Shown here: in pieces, positions 8,030-16,394 of the stretch
Layout: each line of letters opens with the position of its first letter
Position numbering within the stretch: the stretch's first letter is position 1
From: Dichloromethanomonas sp964477085
GTDB lineage: Bacteria > Bacillota > Desulfitobacteriia > Desulfitobacteriales > Syntrophobotulaceae
Direction: 5' to 3'
Assembly: GCA_964477085.1 (NCBI GenBank)
Contig: CAYZDF010000006.1
Location: 13,192 to 77,191 of the forward strand
Length of the DNA: 64,000 bases
Made by a program: the position numbers and the translations under genes
Notes under the pieces: generated by a model
The model's database searches: none
Seen by the model: the letters and a program-made list of their open reading frames with translations, nothing else
What the model was told of the DNA's origin: nothing

Positions 8030-8068
8030 AGGTTAAAGAGAGACCCAAAAATATTCTGCAACATGTAA

Positions 8069-8225
8069 TACGTCGATTTATTATTTTAAGACTTACGACA
8101 TTTAATACTAAGAATTAAAATAGTTACAACGCAATAGTCACGATTAAAGAGAAAAGAGACAAGATAAACAGATACGATAAAGATTTACGGCTAAAAGTTA
8201 CAATAGAAAAGTCACGACGGAATCG
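8069..8225. repeat. Degenerate short repeats in the U32 peptidase leader
   Basis: The motif (T/C)AC(G/A)-N-(A/C)-N-AAA recurs about eight times; the last four copies begin near 8173, 8186, 8199 and 8212, a 13-base period. Examples are TACGATAAAGAT, TACGGCTAAAAG and TACAATAGAAAAG. There is no open frame here. Confidence 0.45.
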
Positions 8226-8305
8226 TTCAAGTAAGTATTGTTTTCGATACTTGACCGCTATTTAAAGATTGAAGATATTTTTCACCATATATGATGGAGG
8301 TTCTT

Positions 8306-9571
8306 ATGAAAAAACCTGAAATACTGGCGCCGGCTGGTGATCTGGAGAAACTGCGATTTGCTTATGCCTATGGCGCTGATGCGGTTTATGCCGGTGGCAG
8401 TGCATTTGGCTTACGCGCTTATGCCGGAAATCTGAATGATGATACAATGCGGGAGGGGGTAGAGTATGCCCATAAGCTCAACCGCAAACTTTATATTACC
8501 GTTAATATCTTTGCACATGAAAATGATTTTGAAACACTGAAGCATTATCTCCGTAAACTGGAGGATATCGGGGTGGACGGGATTATCGTATCCGACCCCG
8601 GCGTGATCGCTTTGGCGCGGACGGAAACACCCGGCCTTAACGTCCATCTCAGTACACAAGCCAACTGCACCAATTCCCACAGCGCTAACTTTTGGTTTTC
8701 GCAAGGGGTTAAGCGGATTGTATTGGCCAGAGAACTATCCTTGGAAGAATTGCAAGGTTTGCGCCCGAAGGTGGAAGGAGAGCTGGAGATCTTTATCCAT
8801 GGGGCCATGTGCATGTCCTATTCGGGGCGCTGTCTTTTGAGTAATTATCTGACAGGCAGGGATGCCAACCGGGGTGAATGCACCCATCCCTGTCGCTGGG
8901 GCTATGCCCTCATCGAAGAGAAAAGACCGGGTCAGTATTTCCCGATCAAAGAGGATGCGCGAGGGAGCTATATCTTTAATTCTCATGATCTTTGTCTCCT
9001 GCCGCACCTGCCCTTGCTGAAAGAGTTAAACTTAGCGAGCTATAAGATTGAAGGCCGGATGAAAAGTGCCTACTATGTAGCCAGCACGGTTAAAGTCTAT
9101 CGGGAAGCCATCGATCTTCTGTGGGAACAAGGAGAGGAAGCCTTTAATAAAAGGGTTCCGAAGTGGCTGGCTGAAATGGATAAGGTCAGTCATCGTGATT
9201 ACTCCACCGGATTCCTCTTTGGTAAACCGGGAGCGGAAGCCCATAATATTGGAACTTCGAATTATATCAGGGAATACAGCTTCGTGGGCAGGGTTTTAGT
9301 AGAGGCAGAATGCCAGGAGATAGGCAAATCAGAGTACGGCTTCTGGATTGAACAGCGTAACCATTTCCAGGTCGGTGATGAACTGGAGGTTCTTTCTCCC
9401 CAGGGTGAACCATGGACATTTCCGGTAACAGCCCTTTGGAATGAGGATAATGAACCGGTGGAAGTGGCTCGGCATGCCCAGCAGAAGTTAAGAATTGCTT
9501 CACCCGTTCCTTTGGTACCATTCAGCATTTTGCGTAAAGTGATCAGAAAGTTTAAGTCTGGCCCTGCCTAA
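8306..9571 (+). CDS. U32 family peptidase / tRNA hydroxylation protein (TrhP/YrrO-like)
   Basis: Radical-independent U32 protein related to YrrN/YrrO (TrhP), which are needed for 5-hydroxyuridine at tRNA position 34. The TIM-like N-terminal domain (KPEILAPAGD, then GADAVYAGG) is followed by the U32 signature EIFIHGAMCMSYSGRCLLS. Four cysteines (about 169, 176, 192 and 196) are placed to bind an iron-sulfur cluster. The 421-residue length is normal. The ATG at 8306 is preferred since GGAGG lies 6 bases upstream; an in-frame ATG at 8291 precedes that site. The DUF4911 gene downstream is a common partner. Peptidase activity itself is not implied. Confidence 0.9.
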   Translation: MKKPEILAPAGDLEKLRFAYAYGADAVYAGGSAFGLRAYAGNLNDDTMREGVEYAHKLNRKLYITVNIFAHENDFETLKHYLRKLEDIGVDGIIVSDPGVIALARTETPGLNVHLSTQANCTNSHSANFWFSQGVKRIVLARELSLEELQGLRPKVEGELEIFIHGAMCMSYSGRCLLSNYLTGRDANRGECTHPCRWGYALIEEKRPGQYFPIKEDARGSYIFNSHDLCLLPHLPLLKELNLASYKIEGRMKSAYYVASTVKVYREAIDLLWEQGEEAFNKRVPKWLAEMDKVSHRDYSTGFLFGKPGAEAHNIGTSNYIREYSFVGRVLVEAECQEIGKSEYGFWIEQRNHFQVGDELEVLSPQGEPWTFPVTALWNEDNEPVEVARHAQQKLRIASPVPLVPFSILRKVIRKFKSGPA

Positions 9572-9615
9572 ACGGTTTTAAGTATGGTCCAAGTAATAGT
9601 AGGAGAGATAGTAAA

Positions 9616-9861
9616 GTGGACGTCAAAATAAGCGAAAAGCAACGGTGGAGTGAAGCGGATTTACTGGTCAGAGCTCAGGTTTCGCGCTCGGAAATTCAGA
9701 TGCTCGCCAAATATGTGGAAGGTTTGGGTCACCTTGGAGTAGTCACTACAGTTGATAGGATGAGTGGGGAAGTCGTAATCCAGACTACTAAATATTGTTG
9801 GCCAAATCTCAGAAAGATACTTTCAGAATTACCTATTAACATAAGCTTAATGGAAAGTTAA
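9616..9861 (+). CDS. Small DUF4911-like protein
   Basis: An 81-residue soluble protein starting at GTG with AGGAGAG 9-10 bases upstream. I recognise it only as resembling the DUF4911 family, short proteins that often follow U32 peptidase genes; no catalytic motif is visible. The pattern of a beta strand, a helix (SEIQMLAKYVEGLGHLG), two strands and a final helix suggests a compact ACT- or ferredoxin-like fold. It lies 44 bases after the U32 gene and is probably co-transcribed, so a role in the same tRNA modification is a reasonable but unproven guess. Confidence 0.6.
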   Translation: MDVKISEKQRWSEADLLVRAQVSRSEIQMLAKYVEGLGHLGVVTTVDRMSGEVVIQTTKYCWPNLRKILSELPINISLMES

Positions 9862-10014
9862 TTCAACTATTTATTAATGTATTTTTCTTAAGAAATAATT
9901 AGTACCCTGTCAACCCTATTATCATATAAATCCTGGCGGCAGATTTTTTGTAATACTGCGTTGTCGTCAATCGCAATACTATTTTAGAGTTTACAAGGTA
10001 CTAGAAAATTGCTG

Positions 10015-10043
10015 TTGATATATTTTGGGGGTTGTCGTTTAAT
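10015..10043 (+). promoter_or_regulatory. Sigma-A promoter upstream of the first pilM operon
   Basis: TTGATA (10015-10020), a 17-base spacer and TTTAAT (10038-10043), 125 bases before the pilM start. The 306 bases from 9862 to 10167 contain no gene that I can see. Besides this promoter there is a hairpin just before the ribosome site (AAACCT/AGGTTT with inner ATT/AAT, about 10124-10150), which may affect translation. Confidence 0.65.
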
Positions 10044-10167
10044 AGTAAATAAAAACTCAACTCTAAAGAATAGTTTCATATTAAGCTTATAGTATCTTCA
10101 AAAAAATCCTTCTATTATTATCAAACCTTTATTCACAAATAATAGGTTTCAAAGGGGATATTCTTGA

Positions 10168-12000
10168 ATGAAAAAACAATGGCTCGCTGTTATTCGTGAT
10201 AATGATCTCACCGTGGCTAGAGTAGCTACAGGAAAAAACAAAGAGATGAAAGTGTTGTTCCTCTCAGAATATCGGAGTGCCAGATTAACGGAGCAAGAAC
10301 CGGGGGAGATTCTTAATCAGGATTTTGCCAGTATTAAACATTGGCTTGATCAACAGCGTATCCCCTATAAGAAATTAAAGATAGCAATCTCAAGTCTGGG
10401 TCTGATCACCAGAGTTATCACTCTGCCACAGATGTCCAATAATGATTTGGAAAAACTGATCACCGATCACATTGACCAATACTTTACGCTTAATGTTAAG
10501 AATTACATTATTGACTATAGGATTCTGAATAAGTATAGAGAAAATGAAAAGCCGATGATCGAAGTTCTCTTGGCTGCATTTCCAAGAATGCGTGTGAAGA
10601 ATGTCTTGGCACTATGTCAATACCTTCAATTTGAGCCCATGGTAATCGATCTAACAGCAGATTGTCTTGCCAGAATATATGCTAATCTTGCCGACAAATC
10701 TAAAGCTTTAAGGTCCACGGATAGCCAACACGGATCTTTCCAAGGGGATATGGCCATCGTATCTATGCATGGGGATAAGATCGAATTCGTTCTTTTGGAG
10801 AATGGAACGTTCTTTTTATATTCCGATATGGAATTGGACATCCAGACCATTTCAGCTCGTTTCCAGAGAAAAATGGCAGATAAAGAGTTCAATTCTGTGA
10901 ATGCTGCTTCCTCGTCAGAAATCAATAAAACTATTCTTGCAGAAATCTCAACTTCACCGAAAACGGCATCTTCGTTGGAAATTAAGTCCTCTCAAAATTT
11001 AGGATTTAAACACCAGGAAGAAACACCTTTTTCAATAGAAGCTGGTTTAGGTCCGGTATATGCTTCAGATTCTGAGTATTTGTTGGATGATATTTTACTT
11101 ACTGAAAATGGAGTTCATTTTCTTTCTTCTCATACCCATGATATTGAGCTTAACAGTTCACTTGATGCTAGGGTTGAAGAGATCTTCAACCGTTATGCCA
11201 TTGCAAAGGACAATATAACTCTGCCTGAATTTGTTCTAGATCAATCATCACCAGAAGCAGAAGAGTTTCAATCCGTCGCATTAAGCATTACTTCCAGAAA
11301 AGACTATTCTGATGTATTTGTACTGGAAGATTTGTTTGTCCCTCTGGAAAATCTGGAAGAAGAGCTGCCGATCACTTTATCTAAGCAAGAGCTACTGAAA
11401 CAGCTTGAGAGTGAAAACCATCTGCATAATCAAAATTCTGTGGATGACAAGATAATAATGAGTAATAATAAAGAAATCTTACTGGAAGAAAAGATTGATC
11501 ATAGAAACATAGAAAGTTATGATGATATAGATTTAAATAGATTAAGCGAAATCGAATTTGAAAGTTTCCTGAGGAAAACCCCAAAAAAGCTGGATAAGAC
11601 TATTGTGATGGCATCAGGATTTGAAGAAAACAGTACTTCTGATACTCTTGAACCGTCGATGACGGGTGTGGGATTTGACTATAAAGCTAAAGAGTATTGT
11701 CGCTTAGAGCCAAAAGAGGAGTTAAAAAATGCTCTAAGTCCGGTACTTTCAACCCTTTCTGAACACTTGGAGTTCTTCGCAGCCCGCCACTTCGGACAAA
11801 CCGTTCATTCTGTCTATCTAACTGGAGAGTTTTGTACGTTACCTTATCTGGCAGAGATTTTTTCTGAAAATCTGAGCGTGCAGACAGTGGTCGGCTTCCC
11901 TAAAGACTGGAAACCTCAGCTTGAAGGAAGTTGTAAAGGGATGGCTGCTAAATGGCCAAAGTATGGAAGCTTGTACGGTCTAGCCTTGAGGGAGGATTAA
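10168..12000 (+). CDS. pilM: PilM-like type IV pilus protein with large internal insert
   Basis: Actin-like cytoplasmic protein expected to bind the PilN N-terminus and couple the assembly ATPase to the platform. Residues 1-237 carry PilM features (AISSLGLITRVITLPQMS, then a domain with VIDLTADCLARIY). Residues from about 515 to 610 carry the last part (LEFFAARHFGQTVHSVYLTGE). Between them is a roughly 280-residue acidic, Ser/Glu-rich, low-complexity insert; ordinary PilM is about 350 residues, this one is 610. The stop directly abuts the next start (12001). A second, fused PilM lies at 23377. The PilM assignment is good; the insert is unassigned. Confidence 0.8.
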   Translation: MKKQWLAVIRDNDLTVARVATGKNKEMKVLFLSEYRSARLTEQEPGEILNQDFASIKHWLDQQRIPYKKLKIAISSLGLITRVITLPQMSNNDLEKLITDHIDQYFTLNVKNYIIDYRILNKYRENEKPMIEVLLAAFPRMRVKNVLALCQYLQFEPMVIDLTADCLARIYANLADKSKALRSTDSQHGSFQGDMAIVSMHGDKIEFVLLENGTFFLYSDMELDIQTISARFQRKMADKEFNSVNAASSSEINKTILAEISTSPKTASSLEIKSSQNLGFKHQEETPFSIEAGLGPVYASDSEYLLDDILLTENGVHFLSSHTHDIELNSSLDARVEEIFNRYAIAKDNITLPEFVLDQSSPEAEEFQSVALSITSRKDYSDVFVLEDLFVPLENLEEELPITLSKQELLKQLESENHLHNQNSVDDKIIMSNNKEILLEEKIDHRNIESYDDIDLNRLSEIEFESFLRKTPKKLDKTIVMASGFEENSTSDTLEPSMTGVGFDYKAKEYCRLEPKEELKNALSPVLSTLSEHLEFFAARHFGQTVHSVYLTGEFCTLPYLAEIFSENLSVQTVVGFPKDWKPQLEGSCKGMAAKWPKYGSLYGLALRED

Positions 12001-12543
12001 ATGAAGGAAAGAATGCAGTTTAATTATGCCCAGCGTTGGAGAATAGAACATAGCGGTCCTAAACAGTCCACCCAAAAACAGGCAAGGAGTGCCATTGTCT
12101 TGACTCTTTTCAGCTTAATACTCTTTTCGGTATTGGCTTTTCCGTGGATTTGGCAGTTTGTTCTTGATCATAATCTTAAAAAGACCGAAGAAAGAATCGT
12201 TAATTATCATGAGGTGGCTGTAACGTTAGAAAAGATTGACCGCTTAAAAAAGGAGATTGAAGGGAAGAACAACTTCCTTCAAGTAGTTAAAGGAAAAGCC
12301 AAGGACCCTAGGGATGTACTATCTCAGATCAGTACACTTCTGCCGACAGGGATAACGGTGACTTCTTTTGATCTTCAGTCGGATAATAAGGTACAGATCG
12401 AATTAGTGATTCCCGGGCCGGTTGATCTGGCCAAATTATGGATAAACTTCTTGGATTCGGAAATGTTTACGGATTTTGACCTCAAGTCAGTATCTTTAGT
12501 TGATCAGGCCCAAACCCAAAAAGTAACCTTTAAAATGAAGTAA
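12001..12543 (+). CDS. pilN: PilN-like type IV pilus platform protein
   Basis: A 180-residue bitopic membrane protein. A basic N-terminal tail of about 30 residues (which in PilN docks into PilM) precedes one membrane segment (about 31-52), a coiled coil (KIDRLKKEIEGKNNF) and a small alpha/beta domain with LPTGITVTSFDLQ, the usual PilN motif. It starts on the base after the pilM stop, so the two are translationally coupled. The product is expected to form the inner-membrane platform with PilO. Family assignment rests on topology, the LPxGI motif and position. Confidence 0.8.
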   Translation: MKERMQFNYAQRWRIEHSGPKQSTQKQARSAIVLTLFSLILFSVLAFPWIWQFVLDHNLKKTEERIVNYHEVAVTLEKIDRLKKEIEGKNNFLQVVKGKAKDPRDVLSQISTLLPTGITVTSFDLQSDNKVQIELVIPGPVDLAKLWINFLDSEMFTDFDLKSVSLVDQAQTQKVTFKMK

Positions 12544-12560
12544 CAGGGGTACAAAAGCCT

Positions 12561-13088
12561 ATGAATAAGCACAAAAATCAAATTATTATATTGGTGGCGG
12601 TTATAGGCATTGGACTTCTCTATGCTTATATCCAAAATTTGTTTATTCCGCAGTGGGCTAACCTAAAAGATATATCCGCTTATGCTGCTGAAAGGCAGGC
12701 CTATCTGGCCAAATTAGAAGAGAGCTACAAAGTGCTTTCAACCCTAGAAGAAGAGGCGGTAGATCTGGAAGTGCAGGCCTCTATCCTTGATAATAAGATG
12801 CCTAAGAAACTGGATAAACCTGATATTATGTTAACAATCTATAGTATGGCCAAGAAAAACGGATTAGCCCCGAAGAGTCTGGGTTATGAAGCAATCCAGG
12901 ATGAAGGTGCATTTCTCTCCATGCCCATGACCTTTTCCTGTACTGGACCGCAAGCCAATGTCTATACCCTTCTTCAGCAATTTTTAAATAACAATAAGTA
13001 TATTTTTACTCTTGATAGTATCAGTTTCAGCCAGAAAAATGAGGAAACCACGACCACCATGCTAATTGTTGCTTATGCTTATAAATAA
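12561..13088 (+). CDS. pilO: PilO-like type IV pilus platform protein
   Basis: A 175-residue protein with a short cytoplasmic start, one membrane segment (about 8-26), a coiled coil (residues 40-65) and a C-terminal ferredoxin-like domain (ANVYTLLQQFLNNNKYIFTL), the PilO layout. PilO pairs with PilN to align the assembly machinery. It follows pilN by 17 bases and ends the first platform operon. Overall identity is inferred from topology and gene order more than from conserved residues, as is normal for this family. Confidence 0.78.
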   Translation: MNKHKNQIIILVAVIGIGLLYAYIQNLFIPQWANLKDISAYAAERQAYLAKLEESYKVLSTLEEEAVDLEVQASILDNKMPKKLDKPDIMLTIYSMAKKNGLAPKSLGYEAIQDEGAFLSMPMTFSCTGPQANVYTLLQQFLNNNKYIFTLDSISFSQKNEETTTTMLIVAYAYK

Positions 13089-13214
13089 GTAGAAGTAGCA
13101 TTTGGAGTGTAAACACCCAAACGTGATTCGAAAAAATTTCCAGCCAGGAGATAGGCAGTATTCATCACTCCTAAGCATAGTAATTAGAAACAGTACAAAA
13201 GGAGTTGAAGAAGG

Positions 13215-13961
13215 TTGATCACTGAAGTTTTTCTGGTTGGTCTGGCTCTATCTGTTATTAAAGGAATAACCCTTCTTGTATCATATATCAATAATAATGC
13301 CTTTCCCCAGCCATTAGGGGAAGAGGAGGAGGGGGAATACCTCCGTATTTTGGCAGATTATAAAGAGGGGACAAAGAACAGCCTCAATGAACTGATGGTG
13401 GAAAATGCCCGTAACAAACTAATTGAGCATAATTTGAGATTAGTTGCTCATCTTGTCAAAAAATACGATGGGACAGGTGAGGATAGTGATGACCTGATTT
13501 CGATCGGTACCATTGGCCTGATAAAGGGAATTAACACATTTAACACCGATAAAGGAACCCGTCTGGCCACATATGCTGCTCGTTGTATCGAGAATGAGAT
13601 ACTGATGTATTTGAGATCCTTGAAAAAATCCCGGGGGGAGGTATCGATGTATGATCCGATCGGAACAGATAAAGAAGGCAATACCATCAATCTCATCGAT
13701 GTTTTAGGTACGGAGCCGGATGCTATATCGGATCAGGTAGAGAGTGAATTTGAACAGCGGGCTGTTTTGGATAAATTAAAATTCCTTACCAAACGTGAAC
13801 GCATGGTAATCCAACTGCGCTTTGGCCTGATGAATGGTCCCAAGAAAACACAGCGTGAAATAGCTAAACTTTTAGGAATATCCCGATCGTACGTATCCCG
13901 TATTGAAAAGAAAGCTGTACAGAAGCTTACCGAGGAGATGAAACATCATAAGCCAATATAA
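13215..13961 (+). CDS. sigK: RNA polymerase sporulation sigma factor SigK (pro-sigma-K)
   Basis: Late mother-cell sigma factor. The N-terminal hydrophobic pro-segment (about residues 1-22, ending VSYINNNAFPQPL) is present; it is normally removed by SpoIVFB after SpoIVB signalling, and spoIVB is in this window. Regions 2 to 4 follow: HNLRLVAHLVKKYDGTGED, DLISIGTIGLIKGI, YAARCIENEILM and the helix-turn-helix TQREIAKLLGISRSYVSR. The gene is continuous, with no skin-type insertion. The start is TTG with GGAG 10 bases upstream. Compared with Bacillus SigK from memory, residues about 52-63 form a 12-residue insertion before ARNKLIEHN. Confidence 0.95.
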   Translation: MITEVFLVGLALSVIKGITLLVSYINNNAFPQPLGEEEEGEYLRILADYKEGTKNSLNELMVENARNKLIEHNLRLVAHLVKKYDGTGEDSDDLISIGTIGLIKGINTFNTDKGTRLATYAARCIENEILMYLRSLKKSRGEVSMYDPIGTDKEGNTINLIDVLGTEPDAISDQVESEFEQRAVLDKLKFLTKRERMVIQLRFGLMNGPKKTQREIAKLLGISRSYVSRIEKKAVQKLTEEMKHHKPI

Positions 13962-13978
13962 AATGAGGATAGAATATG

Positions 13979-14008
13979 TTGCTCTGGAATATTCTACTGA
14001 TATATAAT
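13979..14008 (+). promoter_or_regulatory. Candidate sigma-A promoter upstream of yqeG
   Basis: TTGCTC (13979-13984), an 18-base spacer and a perfect TATAAT (14003-14008), 37 bases before the yqeG start. Confidence 0.55.
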
Positions 14009-14045
14009 TATTTGGTAATATGATGAAAGCAGAGGGAAGTTTTGG

Positions 14046-14555
14046 ATGATCGGTATTTTACGCCCTGACTTTCAATATGAGACATTGCATCGGATTCCGG
14101 TAGAGGATCTTATGGCTATTAGAATCAGGGGGCTACTCCTGGATCTTGATAATACCATCGCTCCCTGGGATGATAAATCACTGACCAGTGAAGTGATTGA
14201 TTGGTTTGAAGCGATTAAAACGGCGGGGATAAAAGCTTGTATCGTATCGAATAATACTAAGCCGGATCGGGTATCTGCTGTAGCTGATATTCTTGGTGTT
14301 CTTTACGTTTATAATGCAGCAAAACCGAGGAAAAAAGCGTTTAAAATGGGCCTTCATACCTTGGATCTCAAGGAATCGGAGGTTGTGGTTATTGGTGATC
14401 AACTATTTACCGATGTTTATGGCGGGAATCGGCTCGGTCTGAAGACCATTCTTGTTTCACCAATTGATTCCCGGGAATTCAAAGGTACTAAGGTTCTGCG
14501 TTTTATGGAAAGGCTGGTCGGCAGGAAAGCCAGATATACTAACGACTCAAGCTAA
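14046..14555 (+). CDS. yqeG: YqeG family HAD IIIA-type phosphatase
   Basis: A 169-residue soluble phosphatase-fold protein. The HAD motifs are clear: LLLDLDNTIAPW (nucleophile Asp near 33 and acid Asp near 35), VSNN as motif II, Lys in AAKPRKKAF as motif III and GDQLFTDVYGGNRLG as motif IV. It matches the YqeG subfamily, whose members in Bacillus lie just before yqeH and aroE; here aroE follows and yqeH is missing. A yeast relative is a mitochondrial phosphatidylglycerophosphate phosphatase, so a PGP phosphatase role is possible but unproven. Confidence 0.88.
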   Translation: MIGILRPDFQYETLHRIPVEDLMAIRIRGLLLDLDNTIAPWDDKSLTSEVIDWFEAIKTAGIKACIVSNNTKPDRVSAVADILGVLYVYNAAKPRKKAFKMGLHTLDLKESEVVVIGDQLFTDVYGGNRLGLKTILVSPIDSREFKGTKVLRFMERLVGRKARYTNDSS

Positions 14556-14601
14556 ATGTTATACTGTATTATATAACTTGAGATTAGATGTTGAGGGTAT
14601 T

Positions 14602-15417
14602 ATGAAATACGCAATTATTGGGTATCCAGTAGAACATTCTCTTTCACCTGTAATGCATCAGGCTGGGTACAAAGAAGTAGAATTAAAAGCGGAGTACCAC
14701 CGGATACCAGTTCAGTCAGCAGACTTATGTCAACGAATTCAGTATCTTAAAGACAATCATTATGCCGGCTGGAATGTGACGTATCCTTTGAAAGAAGATA
14801 TTATCCCCTATCTCGATCAGATTTCACCTGAAGCAGAACGGATTGGAGCGGTTAATACCGTCAAGGTAGTCGATAGTTTATTAATTGGTCAAAATACCGA
14901 TGGAGAGGGTTTTGTCCAATCCATTAGGACTAAGGGTTATTCCTTGCAAGGAAAAAGGGTCGTTATCCTGGGAGCTGGTGGGGCTGCAAAGGCGATTGCA
15001 GTCGCCATGGTTCAACACGAATGCGAGATGCTTATCCTTAATCGGGATGTTAATAAGGCAAAACGTTTAGCCCGAAAAGTTTTAAGTCTGGGAGGTAAGG
15101 CCACGGGGGTTTTGCTGGAAAAAGGCGACTGGCTGCACGAAGTAGACCTCCTGATTCAGACCACCCCTATCGGAATGAACGGTGAGAGTTATCCTTTTGA
15201 TCTTGCTGGTATTAACTCTTCGGCGTGGGTTGTTGACCTTATATATCATCCTGCTGTCACACCGTTTTTGGAGGATGCTGAAAGTCAAGGGTGTCAAACC
15301 ATGAACGGTTTAGAGATGTTATTGTACCAAGGAGTCCTGGCCTGGGAATTCTGGCTGAATATTGAAGCACCTGTTTCTGTGATGCGTAAGGCTTTGAGGC
15401 AGAGGAGCATGGGCTGA
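14602..15417 (+). CDS. aroE: Shikimate 5-dehydrogenase
   Basis: NADP-dependent reduction of 3-dehydroshikimate to shikimate. The ATG at 14602 follows GAGGG and yields MKYAIIGYPVEHSLSPVMH, the family start. Other motifs are NVTYPLKEDI (catalytic Lys), GAVNTV, GQNTDGEGF (catalytic Asp), the nucleotide loop ILGAGGAAKAI and NGLEMLLYQG near the end. The 271-residue length is typical. It is followed after one base by a prepilin-like gene and then aroK and aroB, so the shikimate steps are interleaved with pilus genes. Confidence 0.95.
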   Translation: MKYAIIGYPVEHSLSPVMHQAGYKEVELKAEYHRIPVQSADLCQRIQYLKDNHYAGWNVTYPLKEDIIPYLDQISPEAERIGAVNTVKVVDSLLIGQNTDGEGFVQSIRTKGYSLQGKRVVILGAGGAAKAIAVAMVQHECEMLILNRDVNKAKRLARKVLSLGGKATGVLLEKGDWLHEVDLLIQTTPIGMNGESYPFDLAGINSSAWVVDLIYHPAVTPFLEDAESQGCQTMNGLEMLLYQGVLAWEFWLNIEAPVSVMRKALRQRSMG

Positions 15418-15418
15418 A

Positions 15419-15856
15419 GTGAAAGTATTGCTGAATAAGACAGGTTATACGTTGCTGGAAACCTTGCTGGTATTGACGATCCTTTCATGTGCTGGTTTCT
15501 TCTTGCTCGTTCAGATACCTCATAATACAGAGGAGAAGAGTGTGGAGATGACCTCAATACGCCTTCTGGAAGACTTGAGAGAAGTTCAACAAGCTGCGAT
15601 TACAGGCAATGTGTGGTATCGGGTTAAGTTTTATCCGAACACCAACGAATATAAGATCTTCAGGCAGGGCGATTTGCGCGAATCTGTCCAGCTTCAACAG
15701 GGTGTATCTTTTGCCAACAGTCCGGCGGAACTCTATTTTCTTCCAACGGGTGCACCATCGTGTGGAATGACCGTGATGCTCAAAATGGGATTTAACGAAC
15801 GAAAGATCATTGTCGCACCTGTAACGGGCAGGATCAGACTAGAGATTGTGAGGTAA
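15419..15856 (+). CDS. Type IV prepilin-like protein between aroE and aroK
   Basis: A 145-residue minor prepilin. The N-terminus (MKVLLNKTGYTLLETLLVLTIL) has a short basic leader, the G/Y prepilin peptidase site, Glu at +5 and a hydrophobic helix of about 20 residues. This is the class III signal handled by PilD, which is encoded at 22592. The rest resembles ComGD/GspH-type minor pilins only in general layout. It starts with GTG one base after the aroE stop and its stop overlaps the aroK ATG, so it sits inside the shikimate operon. Confidence 0.8.
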   Translation: MKVLLNKTGYTLLETLLVLTILSCAGFFLLVQIPHNTEEKSVEMTSIRLLEDLREVQQAAITGNVWYRVKFYPNTNEYKIFRQGDLRESVQLQQGVSFANSPAELYFLPTGAPSCGMTVMLKMGFNERKIIVAPVTGRIRLEIVR

Positions 15857-16392
15857 TGTCTTTGCTGGATTCAAGAGAAACCCCATACCAAAATATCATC
15901 CTTGTCGGTTTCATGGCTTCGGGAAAAAGTACAGTTGGGAAGATATTGGCCGGAGAACTGGGGTGGGAATTTTTAGATACCGATCAACAAATCGAAAAGT
16001 TGACAGGGTTAAGTATTGCGGACTTGTTTCGAAAATACGGGGAAATGCGATTTCGCTCCGAAGAAAACTTGGTTGTCAGAAAGCTTGCGCTGTTCTCCCA
16101 GACAGTGATTGCAACTGGCGGAGGCACAGTTCTGGCTGCCGAGAACTGGGAATTGTTGCAGCGATTAGGGCTGACAATTCATCTCTATGCCCCATTAGAG
16201 GTCGCTCTCAATAGGGTTAAAAGACGTCAGGATCGTCCGTTGTTGAACAAAAGTCACTCCGAGTTAGAGACAATTTGGCTTGACCGTTTAAATATCTATC
16301 AACAGGCTCATATTACTATTGATACATCAGATCAAACCGTAGATGAAATTGTTGCAGAAATCCTTGCTGTATGGAAAGGTGGAATACTTTAG
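15856..16392 (+). CDS. aroK: Shikimate kinase
   Basis: Phosphorylates shikimate at the 3-hydroxyl with ATP. The P-loop GFMASGKST is at residues 18-26, the shikimate-binding stretch FLDTDQQIE and FRSEE follow, then ATGGGTVL and the lid region RQDRPLL. The 178 residues are a normal length. The ATG overlaps the stop of the preceding prepilin gene by one base. The 3' end is followed at once by aroB. Confidence 0.94.
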   Translation: MSLLDSRETPYQNIILVGFMASGKSTVGKILAGELGWEFLDTDQQIEKLTGLSIADLFRKYGEMRFRSEENLVVRKLALFSQTVIATGGGTVLAAENWELLQRLGLTIHLYAPLEVALNRVKRRQDRPLLNKSHSELETIWLDRLNIYQQAHITIDTSDQTVDEIVAEILAVWKGGIL

Positions 16393-16394
16393 TC

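Noticed and set aside
13215..13961. Possible interruption of sigK by a skin-like element.
   Set aside because: The frame is continuous from the pro-segment to the helix-turn-helix, so there is no insertion.
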